From positions 1 to 53,787 of the forward strand of contig NZ_LQNF01000032.1 in the NCBI RefSeq assembly GCF_001618145.1: a stretch of 53,787 bases of DNA, given 5' to 3'. The notes under the pieces are model-generated. The model saw only the letters and a list, made by a program, of their open reading frames with translations. It made no database searches and was not told the origin of the DNA. Source of the DNA: Oceanobacillus damuensis. GTDB taxonomy: Bacteria > Bacillota > Bacilli > Bacillales > Amphibacillaceae. This document shows, one piece after another, positions 1-10,819 of the stretch. Position numbers and translations under genes: made by a program. The stretch's first letter is position 1. Every line of letters begins with the position of its first letter.

Positions 1-112
1 TTTTCTTCCTTAACATACTGGTTGTTTTGTTCAGTTTTCAAAGAGCAAATTTGTAAGCCGCTTTTCAAATTGGCGACTTTATTAATATAACACCTAGAGT
101 TTTGAAAGTCAA
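1..112 (-). promoter_or_regulatory. rRNA operon promoter and boxA leader, reading off the left edge
   Basis: Read on the minus strand there is a sigma-A promoter with -35 TTGACT (107-112), a 17-nt spacer and -10 TATATT (84-89). About 40 nt downstream comes GCTCTTTGAAAACTGAAC, the boxA-type antitermination sequence typical of Bacillus rRNA leaders. The 16S gene itself would start beyond position 1, so it is inferred and not seen. In B. subtilis rrnJ follows lysS in the same direction, which agrees. A weaker upstream candidate (TTGCTT-17-TAAATT, near 190-220) may be a second tandem promoter. Confidence 0.8.
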
Positions 113-400
113 CTCTTTTTTAAAATTATTTTAAACGAATATGTTTCGTTCTCAACTTGGTGTTTTGTGTGTTTCGTTAAGACAACGTTAATAAATTTAA
201 CATGTTTATAAGATGAAAGCAAGAGAAATTTACAAAGAAATAACTGGAAATTATTATTTATATAATTTAATCAATTAATACAACTGAATAGAGATAACCA
301 ACGAGAGACCTGAGCAAACATTTCAGACGTGCAGCGGCTATAAAATAATGTGGATATTACATTAAAATACCCTGCATCATTAAACAATGAACCTTTAATA

Positions 401-432
401 CAAAAGCCGCTGCAGGCTATTTTGCAGCGGCT
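401..432 (-). terminator. Rho-independent terminator after lysS
   Basis: A perfect 10-bp stem (AGCCGCTGCA at 405-414 with TGCAGCGGCT at 423-432) is followed on the minus strand by TTTTGTATT. It separates lysS from the rRNA promoter. Another GCAGCGGCT at 331-339 could pair alternatively with one arm. Confidence 0.85.
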
Positions 433-436
433 CCCA

Positions 437-1963
<1,527 letters not shown>

Positions 1964-2011
1964 CTAATTCTTTCACGCGGATACCCTTAACCTGCGCTTT
2001 TGATTAAAGCA

Positions 2012-2040
2012 GAAAAACCTGCCGGTAATAAACCGACAGA
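2012..2040 (-). terminator. Terminator after the dusB remnant
   Basis: On the minus strand CTGTCGGT pairs with ACCGGCAG around a TTATT loop and is followed by GTTTTTCTG. It lies between the dusB fragment and lysS, so lysS probably needs its own promoter in 1937-2010, where I see only weak candidates. Confidence 0.7.
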
Positions 2041-2059
2041 TTAGAGGTACGATTAATAA

Positions 2060-2275
2060 TTACGAAGCTTGATATTCGGCATCCAATTTGTCTGCAATTG
2101 TATATAAGATACCGAGCAATTCTTCACGTGTTTCCGCTCCATTACTGTTTTTTCCTACACTTCCGTTCCTTTTCATGCCTTTTAAGTACCAGGAAGCATG
2201 TTTGCGAATTTCCATTACCGAGCTTTTTCACCTTTAATTTGAACAGCGGGTTGAAATATATGTTTCCAATGTGAA
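2060..2275 (-). pseudogene. dusB: Remnant of tRNA-dihydrouridine synthase (3' end only, frameshifted)
   Basis: From an ATG at 2215 the minus strand encodes 51 residues ending at TAA 2060-2062. They include MEIRKHASWYLKGMKRNG and, later, TREELL and a final ADKLDAEYQAS. This is the conserved C-terminus of the DusB family, which normally has about 330 residues. Just upstream, IKGEKA (also DusB-like) appears in another frame with a stop at the junction near 2216-2218, which fits a one-base deletion. No flavin-binding or catalytic domain remains. The position between yazB and lysS is exactly that of dusB (yacF) in B. subtilis, so this is a decayed gene and not a new small protein. Confidence 0.85.
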
Positions 2276-2299
2276 ACACCTTGATGTCATCCCTATATT

Positions 2300-2527
2300 T
2301 TACTCTTCCGACTGATTACCGGAGTTTTCCAACGTAATCTCTTCTCTCGGTATGGATAGCTTTTCAGCAATCTGATCAAGTAAATCATCAGAAGCTGCCT
2401 TTGTGCCCCGTTCTATATTTCCAATTAATGCGGTGGGAACATCCAGTTCCTTTGCAAAATCTATTTGTGTATATCCCTTTAGTTTACGAAAAGCCTTTAC
2501 TCTTTTTCCAACCCGTTTAGTGTCCAT
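2300..2527 (-). CDS. yazB: Small XRE-family helix-turn-helix protein
   Basis: A 75-residue protein consisting almost wholly of one Cro/C1-type helix-turn-helix (residues 5-60; GYTQIDFAKELDVP followed by LIGNIERGTKAAS as recognition helix) with a short acidic tail. It is a predicted DNA-binding regulator of unknown target. AAAGGA sits 9 nt before the ATG. It overlaps the 3' end of folK by 31 nt, so it is cotranscribed with the folate genes, the same arrangement as yazB in B. subtilis. Confidence 0.9.
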   Translation of the reverse strand: MDTKRVGKRVKAFRKLKGYTQIDFAKELDVPTALIGNIERGTKAASDDLLDQIAEKLSIPREEITLENSGNQSEE

Positions 2528-3009
2528 TTTCTTACATCCTTTATGTCTGTATCAGGAAGCTCATGAATAAGTTCCACAACACTCTTGTTCCACACAGGCA
2601 GTACAAAGTCTGGTGCAATCTCCTGCAACGGGATAAGCACAAACGCTCGTTCATGCATCCTTGGGTGTGGTATTATCAATCGTTCTACTGTACTATTTTC
2701 TTGATTATATGTCAAAATGTCAAGGTCTATTGTTCGCGGGCCGTAGCGAATCTCCCTTTTACGGCCTAATTGTCGTTCCACTGACTGGCAACACTCCAGC
2801 AGTTCCATGGGGGACAAGGATGTCTCTACTAATATTACCATGTTCAGGAAATCCTCCTGATCCATGTAACCGACTGGTGCTGTTTCGTAAATGGAAGATC
2901 GCTTTAAGATGTTAATGTGGTTATTCGACTCCAGTAATTGCAATGCTTCCCTTAAATACTGGTGCCTCGTTTCAATATTGGTCCCTAAAGCCAAGAAAGC
3001 TGTATTCAT
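2497..3009 (-). CDS. folK: 6-hydroxymethyl-7,8-dihydropterin pyrophosphokinase
   Basis: Transfers pyrophosphate from ATP to 6-hydroxymethyl-dihydropterin, giving the pterin substrate of dihydropteroate synthase. Family signatures are the N-terminal ALGTNIETRHQYLREAL, the RKREIRYGPRTIDLDIL catalytic loop with its metal-binding DLD, and PHPRMHERAFVL. Length of 170 residues is normal. The ATG overlaps the folB stop (ATGA) and GGGAG lies 8 nt upstream, indicating translational coupling. Confidence 0.97.
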   Translation of the reverse strand: MNTAFLALGTNIETRHQYLREALQLLESNNHINILKRSSIYETAPVGYMDQEDFLNMVILVETSLSPMELLECCQSVERQLGRKREIRYGPRTIDLDILTYNQENSTVERLIIPHPRMHERAFVLIPLQEIAPDFVLPVWNKSVVELIHELPDTDIKDVRKWTLNGLEKE

Positions 3010-3371
3010 ACGGTTTTCTCCCTGTAAATTTCTACTGCTACCGACTGATAATGGCCGGGTATCGGCGGATCAGGTTTAACAACCTTCACTTTGCATGCTT
3101 CCAGCAGTTCAAAAGAGGAAAACAATTGTTTAGAGATCAGCTCAGCTACTGCCTCAATAAGGTTCTTCGCTTCCCCTTCCACCACTTCCTTTACAACATC
3201 GAAAACATGACCGTAGTGAACCGAATCATACATATTATCTGTATTGCCGGCGTTTTTCAGATCCAAATAAAGCTCTAAATCAACATAGAAACGCTGCCCT
3301 AGTTTGTTTTCCTCGGGAAGCAACCCATGGAATCCATAAAATTGCATGTTATTCAGTAATATCTTATCCAA
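3006..3371 (-). CDS. folB: Dihydroneopterin aldolase
   Basis: Converts 7,8-dihydroneopterin to 6-hydroxymethyl-dihydropterin and glycolaldehyde. Recognisable family segments are FYGFHGLLPEENKLGQRF near the N-terminus and KPDPPIPGHYQSVAVEI near the C-terminus. I place the start at TTG 3371 because GGGAGG lies 8 nt upstream and the product then begins M-D-K-I, like B. subtilis FolB (about 120 residues). The start lies within the last codons of folP, so the two genes overlap by 8 nt. Confidence 0.95.
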   Translation of the reverse strand: MDKILLNNMQFYGFHGLLPEENKLGQRFYVDLELYLDLKNAGNTDNMYDSVHYGHVFDVVKEVVEGEAKNLIEAVAELISKQLFSSFELLEACKVKVVKPDPPIPGHYQSVAVEIYREKTV

Positions 3372-4194
3372 CTTTCGTACCTCCCGCAGCAAGAATGGCG
3401 TCTGTCATTTGAGCAATCTCTCTATTTAATTTCACATTATGCACGCGAATCAGATGGGCACCTTTTACGATGCCTAAAGCGGTAGTAGCTCCAGTACCAT
3501 TGTCACGTTCCGCTGCCGGAAGATCCAGTACGCCACCGATAAATCTTTTTCGAGATGTTGCTAACAGAAACGGAAATCCCATTCCAACCAATTGCTCAAG
3601 GTTATTCATAACGACAAGATTATCCCTTGCAGACTTGGCAAAGCCTAAACCTGGATCAAGTATAATATGATCTTTCGGTACACCCGCCTGAAGGGCAATT
3701 TCGATACTTTCTTCCAGATCAGTTTTCATATCATCTATGATGGAGTGGTAATCTTCATCCGTCCGGTTATGCATCAAGATTATCGGAACACGATATTCTG
3801 CAGCAACATTGGCTATTTCCGGTTCCCTTTTGGCTCCCCACACATCATTGATAATATCCGCCCCAGCTTCTACTGCTTTTTCAGCGGTTTTCGCTTTATA
3901 CGTATCAATCGAAATAGGAATATTAAGTTTTTCCTTTAATGCTTGAATTACAGGCACAACACGATGAATCTCTTCCTCCGCCGTAACTGGAGCATGACCC
4001 GGACGAGTCGACTCTCCCCCGATATCAATAATATCGGCGCCTTGCTTTTCCATCAGAACAGCCTGCTCCACAGCTTTTTCAATGGTTGTATAACTTCCAC
4101 CATCTGAGAAGGAATCCGGCGTTACATTTAAAATCCCCATAATATGTGTTCTTTCAGATAAGTTTAGTGTCTTCTTATTTGTTTTTAAAATCAT
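3364..4194 (-). CDS. folP: Dihydropteroate synthase
   Basis: Joins hydroxymethyl-dihydropterin pyrophosphate with p-aminobenzoate; this is the sulfonamide target (called sul in B. subtilis). The TIM-barrel signatures are all present: MGILNVTPDSFSDGG (about residue 19), DIGGESTRPG, ISIDTYKA, DIINDVWG, ILDPGLGFAKS and the C-terminal RVHNV. Length of 276 residues is typical. It heads a folP-folB-folK-yazB operon. The pabB-pabA-pabC genes that precede it in B. subtilis are absent, so p-aminobenzoate must come from genes elsewhere or from outside. Confidence 0.97.
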   Translation of the reverse strand: MILKTNKKTLNLSERTHIMGILNVTPDSFSDGGSYTTIEKAVEQAVLMEKQGADIIDIGGESTRPGHAPVTAEEEIHRVVPVIQALKEKLNIPISIDTYKAKTAEKAVEAGADIINDVWGAKREPEIANVAAEYRVPIILMHNRTDEDYHSIIDDMKTDLEESIEIALQAGVPKDHIILDPGLGFAKSARDNLVVMNNLEQLVGMGFPFLLATSRKRFIGGVLDLPAAERDNGTGATTALGIVKGAHLIRVHNVKLNREIAQMTDAILAAGGTKVG

Positions 4195-4255
4195 ATGTAC
4201 GAAACCTACTTTCTTTGACCGATATATACATTTATCCTACAGCATATTCACAGAT

Positions 4256-4288
4256 AAAAAAAGACCAGCATATATATAATGCCGATCA
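4256..4288 (-). terminator. Terminator after cysK
   Basis: On the minus strand GATCGGCAT pairs with ATGCTGGTC (one mismatch) and is followed by seven T. It ends the cysK transcript, so folP needs its own promoter in the short gap at 4195-4255. Confidence 0.8.
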
Positions 4289-4303
4289 TTTCTTCTTGTT
4301 ATT

Positions 4304-5233
4304 TTACTGATTATCTTCAAATTGATACAAAGGAGTAGATAAATATCGCTCTCCATTATCCGGGAAGATTGCAAGCACTTTTTTGCCTTTTTCTAATTGC
4401 TTTGCAACCTTTAAGGCAGCAGCAATTGCGGCACCGGCTGAAACTCCACCAAGAATTCCATTCGTTGTTGCCACTTTTCGCGCTGTATCGAAAGCTTCGT
4501 CATTTTCAACCGTTAGAATTTCATCATAGATATCATTGTTCAATACATCCGGGTTAAAACCTGCACCAATTCCCTGAATTTTATGTGGTCCTGGTGAGCC
4601 GCCTGACAATACAGGTGAAGCTGCAGGCTCTACCGCATAAATCTTAATACCCTCGAAATTTTCTTTTAACACCTTGCCCGCTCCAGTGATTGTTCCACCA
4701 GTTCCGATACCAGATACAAACGCATCCAGGCCGTCACTCATTTGCTCGACAATTTCTTTACCGGTAGCAATCTCATGGATTTCAGGGTTGGCAGGATTAC
4801 TGAATTGTTGTGGCATAAAATAACCATTTTCGTTTTTTAGTTCTTCCGCTTTAGCAATGGCGCCTTTCATTCCGTCTGCCCCAGGCGTCAACACAAGCTC
4901 CGCCCCATATGCACGCAAGAGATTGCGACGCTCCTGACTCATTGTATCCGGCATTACCAAAACAGTTTTATATCCTTTAGCAGCCGCAACCATCGCAAGC
5001 CCAATTCCAGTGTTACCGCTTGTCGGTTCAATTATTGTATCGCCTTCTTTAAGGCCGCCGTCTCTTTCAGCAGCTTCTATCATCGCCACTGCTATCCGAT
5101 CTTTTACGGAACTTCCAGGATTCATAAATTCAAGTTTTACATACACATCCGCACTATCTGGGTCTGTAAGATTGTTTAGTTTAACAATTGGAGTTTCACC
5201 AATCAAGCCTGTAATATTATCAGCAACTTTCAC
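4304..5233 (-). CDS. cysK: Cysteine synthase (O-acetylserine sulfhydrylase)
   Basis: PLP enzyme making cysteine from O-acetylserine and sulfide. The PLP lysine lies in [12 protein letters not shown] (about residue 42), the substrate loop is TSGNTG, and the phosphate-binding loop is GTGGTITG (about residue 176). Length of 309 residues is normal. Translation starts at GTG, with AGGAGGGG just upstream. A clear sigma-A promoter precedes it and a terminator follows, so it is probably monocistronic. I saw no S-box or convincing CymR site. Confidence 0.97.
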   Translation of the reverse strand: MKVADNITGLIGETPIVKLNNLTDPDSADVYVKLEFMNPGSSVKDRIAVAMIEAAERDGGLKEGDTIIEPTSGNTGIGLAMVAAAKGYKTVLVMPDTMSQERRNLLRAYGAELVLTPGADGMKGAIAKAEELKNENGYFMPQQFSNPANPEIHEIATGKEIVEQMSDGLDAFVSGIGTGGTITGAGKVLKENFEGIKIYAVEPAASPVLSGGSPGPHKIQGIGAGFNPDVLNNDIYDEILTVENDEAFDTARKVATTNGILGGVSAGAAIAAALKVAKQLEKGKKVLAIFPDNGERYLSTPLYQFEDNQ

Positions 5234-5277
5234 AAAAACCCCTCCTAATTCCTAGTACTTTTATATGATTTATTTAT

Positions 5278-5306
5278 AATGTACGTTGTTTTCAAATCAA
5301 TGTCAA
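5278..5306 (-). promoter_or_regulatory. cysK sigma-A promoter
   Basis: Minus-strand TTGACA (5301-5306), 17-nt spacer, TACATT (5278-5283), about 45 nt upstream of the GTG start. Confidence 0.7.
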
Positions 5307-5357
5307 CTCATTGGTCTGAAAATTCTTAGTGATAAAGGATTGATATCTGCAGACTAC

Positions 5358-6260
5358 TTACTCACCATATATCCATTCAACATCAACCTGTTCCCATAAA
5401 GGGTCCGCAGTTAAATTCTGTTCCAGTTCCTGCATGGCCAATTCGCTTTCCATATATGGCTTTATCTCTTCATATGTAAATTCAATTGACGGCAGATTTC
5501 GGTGAAGATAAATTACCGCAACTCCACTTTCGGCCCGAAACGGTTCACTATATGAATGGTCTTCCATTTCTAAAGCAACTTCCTCGTAACTGTTCGGAAG
5601 AAACTGACTCGATGTATAAATCGAACCAAGATAGCCACCATTGTTTTTAGTTTCCTCGTCCGTTGAATACTCCCTTGCCAGCAATTCAAATGAGGCACCC
5701 TCGTCAAGTTCAGAAACGACTTTTTCGGCGGTCTCAAAATCGTCTACAACAATATGGGAAAGCTGTACAGACGATGAGAAATTATATTGATCCCCATAAC
5801 TATCATAGTAACTTTGTAATTCATCTTCAGGAATTGACATATCCGCAGTCAGTAATTGTTCCAACTGATAGCGATAAATAATATCCTCTCTCCATCCTTC
5901 TTCCTCTTTGGAGGATTCTTCTTCCGTCATGACTCCTTGCATCGTATGTAAAAAGGCAATATCACGCTGGATGATCTTTTCGTCTATTTCAATCTTTTCT
6001 TCCTCTGCCAATTGTTCGACCACTTCTTTATCAATCATTGTTTTTAATTCTTTTTCCCCATGTCCTGTCCTTAACGCATCCATCCATTGCTGGTAGGTTA
6101 TTTCCTCACCGGCAATGGATGCAACAGGCTCTGTGCTATTTATTTGCGTATCTTCATCTTCGCTTATGACACGCTTTTCTTCCTGGTTCCAAAACAGCAG
6201 TGAAGCAATATTCGTGATAAGAAGTACAACAATTATCCCAAGCAGTAATTTTTTCGACAT
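5358..6260 (-). CDS. yacD: Membrane-anchored PpiC-type peptidyl-prolyl isomerase (YacD-like foldase)
   Basis: A 300-residue protein with a single N-terminal membrane segment (about residues 4-23) and no lipobox cysteine, so it is anchored as a type II membrane protein with the rest outside the cytoplasm. A SurA/PrsA-like helical region is followed by a parvulin rotamase domain (about 165-255: QLSHIVVDD, LAREYSTDEETKNNGGYLG). It is predicted to help fold exported proteins; the substrate is unknown. It lies 18 nt downstream of hslO, as in B. subtilis. Confidence 0.88.
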   Translation of the reverse strand: MSKKLLLGIIVVLLITNIASLLFWNQEEKRVISEDEDTQINSTEPVASIAGEEITYQQWMDALRTGHGEKELKTMIDKEVVEQLAEEEKIEIDEKIIQRDIAFLHTMQGVMTEEESSKEEEGWREDIIYRYQLEQLLTADMSIPEDELQSYYDSYGDQYNFSSSVQLSHIVVDDFETAEKVVSELDEGASFELLAREYSTDEETKNNGGYLGSIYTSSQFLPNSYEEVALEMEDHSYSEPFRAESGVAVIYLHRNLPSIEFTYEEIKPYMESELAMQELEQNLTADPLWEQVDVEWIYGE

Positions 6261-6278
6261 GATTGTTAACTTCCTTTC

Positions 6279-7148
6279 CTACTGTTTCAGTTCTTCCAGT
6301 TCTTGTTCTGTAAAGTGATATGTTTCGTTACAGAAGTGGCAGCTTGCTTCAGCACCATGATCCTCATCAATCATGCTTTGAATTTCTTCCTTGCCAAGGC
6401 CGGTAATGGCATTTGCCAATCGTTCCTTCGAACATTTGCAACGGAATTCAATTGGCATGGACTCGTGAATCTTAACCTCTTCGTCTTTAAACAATTGCTG
6501 CAATATTTGCTCAGGGGTTTTTCCTTCGCGTATAAGACTGGAGATTGACGGGAACGTTTGAATTTGCTCCTCAAGTCTTGTGATGATCTCTTCGTCAGCT
6601 CCAGGCATTACTTGAACAATGAACCCGCCTGCAGCCAGAATCGTATGATCGGGATTAACCAAAACACCAGCCCCTACTGCTGAAGGTACTTGTTCCGAGG
6701 TAGCGAAATAATAGGTGAAGTCTTCACTGATTTCTCCGGAAACAATCGGTACTTCACCTGTAAAATATTCCTTCAACCCTAAATCCTTAATAACACTTAG
6801 AGTTCCTTCCGTCCCTACAGCACGGGCTACATCCAATTTTCCTTTTTCATTTAATTCAAAATCGACATGGGGATTGTTAACATATCCACGTACATGTCCC
6901 TTTGCATTTCCATCAGCAATGATCGCACCTATTGGTCCGTTTCCCTCAACTTTTATTGTATTGGAGTCCTCGCCCTTAAGCATGGCTCCCATCATTGCTG
7001 TAATTGTTATGGTTCTGCCGAGTGCAGCAGAAGCAGTCGCCCATGTATCCTGTCTTCTTCGTGCTTCTTCCACAGTATTTGTTGAAGTTACGGCATACGC
7101 CCGAACTTTTCCATCAAATGTTGTTGCTTTAATAAGGTAATCTTTCAT
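6279..7148 (-). CDS. hslO: Redox-regulated chaperone Hsp33
   Basis: Holdase chaperone activated by oxidation. The zinc-binding cysteines that form the redox switch are visible near the C-terminus as RCKCSKE (CxC, about residue 237) and CHFCNE (CxxC, about residue 269). The body matches the family ([20 protein letters not shown]). Length of 289 residues is standard. AAAGGAGAG precedes the ATG. It sits in the coaX-hslO-yacD cluster. Confidence 0.97.
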   Translation of the reverse strand: MKDYLIKATTFDGKVRAYAVTSTNTVEEARRRQDTWATASAALGRTITITAMMGAMLKGEDSNTIKVEGNGPIGAIIADGNAKGHVRGYVNNPHVDFELNEKGKLDVARAVGTEGTLSVIKDLGLKEYFTGEVPIVSGEISEDFTYYFATSEQVPSAVGAGVLVNPDHTILAAGGFIVQVMPGADEEIITRLEEQIQTFPSISSLIREGKTPEQILQQLFKDEEVKIHESMPIEFRCKCSKERLANAITGLGKEEIQSMIDEDHGAEASCHFCNETYHFTEQELEELKQ

Positions 7149-7165
7149 GTGAAGGTTCTCTCCTT

Positions 7166-7942
7166 TTATCGCTGGTGGTTTATTTCCTGGTAGATTAAGT
7201 GAAGTCCTTTTAGAGTCAGATGTGGGTCAACAACATCAATCGTTGTTGAATCATGCCCTATCATTTTGGCCAATCCGCCTGTAGCGATAACTTTTGGATT
7301 GGTTTTTTTCTCTTCCTTGATTCGATTAACCAGACCATCAACTTGTCCTATATATCCGTAGAAAACCCCGGATGTCATTGCTTCCACAGTAGTCCTCCCA
7401 ACAATTTTATCGGGAGCCTGTATTTCTATTTTCGGAAGCTTTGAAGCCTTGCTGTACAAAGCTTCCATGGATACACTAATTCCGGGAGTAATAATGCCTC
7501 CCGAGTATTCTGCTTTCTCGTTAATATAGCAGAATGTTGTAGCTGTCCCAAAATCGATAATAATCAGTGGTGACCCATGCTCTGCGATTGCCCCTGCAGC
7601 ATTGACGATGCGGTCTGCACCTATTTCCTTTGGATTCGGGTAGTTCATTTTCAGGTAGGTATGGAAATCCTCTTTGCCAACAACCATTGGGTCTAGCTCA
7701 AAATAATCTTTGCACATTTTCTCAAGTGCAAACATGATTGGAGGAACAACAGAGGATATGATGACTCCATGTATATCCGAAAAAGCGACATCCTTATGAT
7801 CAAATAGAGATTTAATCAGCATTCCGAATTCATCTTCTGTCTTATAGCGGTCTGTTTTAATACGCCATTCATACTTTAAGTTATTTTTTTCAAACACTCC
7901 AAGTACGGTATTAGTATTCCCTACATCAAGTACAAATAACAT
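7166..7942 (-). CDS. coaX: Type III pantothenate kinase
   Basis: Catalyses the first step of coenzyme A synthesis. It has the ASKHA-fold N-terminal [12 protein letters not shown], an [10 protein letters not shown] segment (about residue 125), GADRIVNA and a VIATGGLA segment near the C-terminus, all typical of CoaX and not of CoaA. Length is 258 residues. It lies downstream of ftsH, separated by a terminator, and leads coaX-hslO-yacD. Confidence 0.97.
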   Translation of the reverse strand: MLFVLDVGNTNTVLGVFEKNNLKYEWRIKTDRYKTEDEFGMLIKSLFDHKDVAFSDIHGVIISSVVPPIMFALEKMCKDYFELDPMVVGKEDFHTYLKMNYPNPKEIGADRIVNAAGAIAEHGSPLIIIDFGTATTFCYINEKAEYSGGIITPGISVSMEALYSKASKLPKIEIQAPDKIVGRTTVEAMTSGVFYGYIGQVDGLVNRIKEEKKTNPKVIATGGLAKMIGHDSTTIDVVDPHLTLKGLHLIYQEINHQR

Positions 7943-8036
7943 GTGTCACCATGCCCTTCCTATCATCTCTATTTTTTAATATAACATACTTTGGAATCCA
8001 TTAGAAATGCTAGCTTTAGGCTGTAAAACCAAAACA

Positions 8037-8063
8037 GAAGCAGCCCCGTAAAGTGGCTGCTTC
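8037..8063 (-). terminator. Terminator after ftsH
   Basis: Perfect 9-bp stem GAAGCAGCC/GGCTGCTTC followed on the minus strand by TGTTTTGGTTTT. Confidence 0.8.
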
Positions 8064-8071
8064 TTAATTCC

Positions 8072-10078
8072 TTATTTTTTATCTTCTGGATCTGTGTCAG
8101 GATTTTTATCGTCCATAATCGGATCATTGATATATTTCTTCTCTTCAGATTCAGCTTTTTCTTTAGCTTCTTCAAAAGATAATGTTTCTGCATCGTCATC
8201 CTTTGAATTGATATTCACTTTAACATCCTCTGAATCAACAACTTCAGGATCCGGCAGCTTGCCTTCTTCAAACAAGGATTTAATCTGCTTCGCATCCAGC
8301 GTTTCCACTTTGAGAAGCGTTTGTGCTACAAGCTCAAGCTTATCTTTGTTTTCAGTAAGGATCTTCTTGGCCCGGTCATAACAATAATTAATAAAGCTTT
8401 GCATTTCTTTATCAATATCATGGGCAATCGCATCACTGTATGTTTGCTCATTTTGGATATCACGGCCTAAAAAGACATTTCCGCCTCCACCACTGCTGAA
8501 TTGCAATGGACCGATTTTATCACTCATACCGTATTCCGTAATCATTTTATGGGCAATATTTGTTGCACGTTGGAAATCATTGGATGCGCCTGTGCTGACT
8601 TCACCGAAAATGATTTCCTCAGCCACTCGTCCACCGAGCAAGCCGGTTATTTTATCAAAAAGTTCCGGCTTTGTCATGAAGTAACGGTCTTCTCTCGGAA
8701 GCATTACTGCATATCCTCCAGCCTGTCCGCGCGGTACAATGGTAACTTTATGCACGACATCCGCATCGTCAAGAACCATACCAATAATGGTGTGGCCACT
8801 TTCATGATACGCAACAATATTTCTTTCTTTTTTGGATATTACCCTGCTTTTCTTAGCAGGCCCTGCAATAACACGGTCAATCGCTTCGTCAATATCCAGT
8901 TGGTTAACTGCCTTGCGGTCGTCCCTTGCAGCAATCAGAGCTGCTTCATTCAGCAGATTCTCCAGGTCTGCACCAGAGAAACCTGGCGTTCGCATTGCAA
9001 TGGTTTTTAGGTCTACTGTATCATCCAGCGGTTTATTACGGGCATGAACATGCAATACCGCTTCACGTCCTTTAACATCTGGACGGTCCACCATAATCTG
9101 TCTGTCAAAACGACCAGGACGAAGCAATGCTGGATCAAGAATATCTGCACGGTTTGTTGCAGCTATAATTATAATTCCTTCATTTGCACCGAATCCATCC
9201 ATTTCAACAAGCAACTGATTCAATGTTTGCTCACGTTCATCGTGACCGCCGCCGAGACCTGCACCACGTTGACGTCCAACTGCATCAATTTCATCAATGA
9301 AAATGATACATGGCGCATTCTTCTTAGCATTTTCGAACAAATCACGTACACGGGAAGCACCAACACCGACAAACATCTCAACAAAGTCTGAACCACTGAT
9401 TGAGAAAAATGGTGTTCCAGCCTCACCGGCAACAGCGCGGGCAAGCAATGTTTTACCAGTACCCGGAGGTCCTACAAGCAGAACCCCTTTAGGGATACGT
9501 GCGCCGACAGCTGAGAACTTACGCGGATCCTTCAGGAATTCAACAACCTCAACCAATTCCTGCTTCTCTTCATCTGCACCGGCAACATCTTTGAAACGTA
9601 CTTTTTTCTTGTCTTCCGTATACATTTTAGCCTTGCTTTTACCAAAGTTCATGACACGGCCACCGCCGCCTCCACCTTGTGCCTGACTAAGAATGAACAG
9701 GAAGAAAAGTCCAATTAATAAGAACGGAACGATTCCTGTCAGGAAGGTGAGCCATGGACTTGGCTGCTCTTCTTCGGCAACATTCAGTATGCTCTGTTCT
9801 GTTGCTGTATCTGTAATTTCTGAAATGATTTCTGCATTATCTGGTACTTGAGCAACAAATGTTGTTTCACCATCTGTAAGTGTTCCGGTAAAGCGGATGA
9901 TTCCATTTGAAGGCTGGAATGTTAACTCTTCAACTTCACCATTATTTAAAGTGTCCATAAATTGCTGTACATTATACTGTTCTGTTTCTTCACCTTGTCC
10001 GTTGAATACTCCTATTACGCCAATGATGACAAAGAAAATGAGCATCCAAAACAGGACATTACGAAATATCTGACTCAT
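8072..10078 (-). CDS. ftsH: ATP-dependent membrane zinc metalloprotease FtsH
   Basis: AAA+ protease that degrades membrane and regulatory proteins. Two membrane segments (about residues 7-25 and 110-132) flank an extracytoplasmic domain. The AAA module has Walker A GPPGTGKT (about 203), Walker [12 protein letters not shown] and the SRH region RPGRFDRQ. The zinc site is HESGH (about 425). The C-terminus is acidic. The start is ATG 10078 (M-S-Q-I-F), preceded by a strong GGGAGGAGG; an in-frame ATG upstream has no such site. At 668 residues it is slightly longer than the B. subtilis protein because of the tail. Confidence 0.98.
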   Translation of the reverse strand: MSQIFRNVLFWMLIFFVIIGVIGVFNGQGEETEQYNVQQFMDTLNNGEVEELTFQPSNGIIRFTGTLTDGETTFVAQVPDNAEIISEITDTATEQSILNVAEEEQPSPWLTFLTGIVPFLLIGLFFLFILSQAQGGGGGGRVMNFGKSKAKMYTEDKKKVRFKDVAGADEEKQELVEVVEFLKDPRKFSAVGARIPKGVLLVGPPGTGKTLLARAVAGEAGTPFFSISGSDFVEMFVGVGASRVRDLFENAKKNAPCIIFIDEIDAVGRQRGAGLGGGHDEREQTLNQLLVEMDGFGANEGIIIIAATNRADILDPALLRPGRFDRQIMVDRPDVKGREAVLHVHARNKPLDDTVDLKTIAMRTPGFSGADLENLLNEAALIAARDDRKAVNQLDIDEAIDRVIAGPAKKSRVISKKERNIVAYHESGHTIIGMVLDDADVVHKVTIVPRGQAGGYAVMLPREDRYFMTKPELFDKITGLLGGRVAEEIIFGEVSTGASNDFQRATNIAHKMITEYGMSDKIGPLQFSSGGGGNVFLGRDIQNEQTYSDAIAHDIDKEMQSFINYCYDRAKKILTENKDKLELVAQTLLKVETLDAKQIKSLFEEGKLPDPEVVDSEDVKVNINSKDDDAETLSFEEAKEKAESEEKKYINDPIMDDKNPDTDPEDKK

Positions 10079-10250
10079 TGCCAACCTCCTCCCAAGCGGG
10101 GAAAAACTATAGTACATCGTATCATATGAAAAAGTTGAAATACAACTGATATAACCTGAAATCCGGATTTATTTTCCCCCTGGCAACATATAGCCCACCC
10201 GGAAGAAGAATACTCCCTTCTTTCCATTGAATCCGCTTAAACTGCGGGTC

Positions 10251-10808
10251 CTATTCTCCACTGTATACTTCTGGTTTCAGCACACCGATGTATGGCAGGT
10301 TACGGTAGCGTTCTGCATAATCCAAACCATAACCAACAACAAATTCATCCGGTACTTCAAATCCAATTAAATCTGCTTTAATGGCGGCAGTCCGTCCTGA
10401 CGGTTTATCAAGCAAGGTCACAATCTTGATTGACTTCGCCTTGCGGTATTTAAATAAATCTACAAGATAACTAAGTGTCAATCCGCTATCGATAATATCT
10501 TCAACAATGATCAGGTCGCGGCCTTCAACTTTTGTGTTCAAATCTTTGACGATTTTCACTTCTCCTGATGAGCTTGTTCCACTACCATAGCTCGAAACAT
10601 CCATGAAGTCCATTTCAAGATGGATTTCCGTGTAGCGAAGCACATCGGACATAAACGGCATTGCACCTTTCAGTACACCAATAGCAAGCGGAAATTTACC
10701 ATCGTATTCTTCCGAAAGCTGCCGTCCGATCTCCTGGCATTTCGATTTTATTTCTTCTTCTGTAACTAAAATATGGTCAATTTCACCATGCATGTTGTCC
10801 TGAAGCAT
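10251..10808 (-). CDS. hpt: Hypoxanthine-guanine phosphoribosyltransferase
   Basis: Purine salvage enzyme making IMP and GMP from bases and PRPP. The PRPP-binding motif is [14 protein letters not shown] (about residue 100), with [18 protein letters not shown] near the C-terminus as in bacterial HPRTs. Length is 185 residues. TAGGAGG precedes the ATG. The gene follows tilS by 11 nt; the conserved tilS-hpt-ftsH order is typical of Firmicutes. Confidence 0.97.
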   Translation of the reverse strand: MLQDNMHGEIDHILVTEEEIKSKCQEIGRQLSEEYDGKFPLAIGVLKGAMPFMSDVLRYTEIHLEMDFMDVSSYGSGTSSSGEVKIVKDLNTKVEGRDLIIVEDIIDSGLTLSYLVDLFKYRKAKSIKIVTLLDKPSGRTAAIKADLIGFEVPDEFVVGYGLDYAERYRNLPYIGVLKPEVYSGE

Positions 10809-10819
10809 CTTAAGTCCTC

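Noticed and set aside
5234-5357. S-box or CymR site upstream of cysK
   Set aside because: Only a sigma-A promoter is clear; no convincing regulator motif was found.
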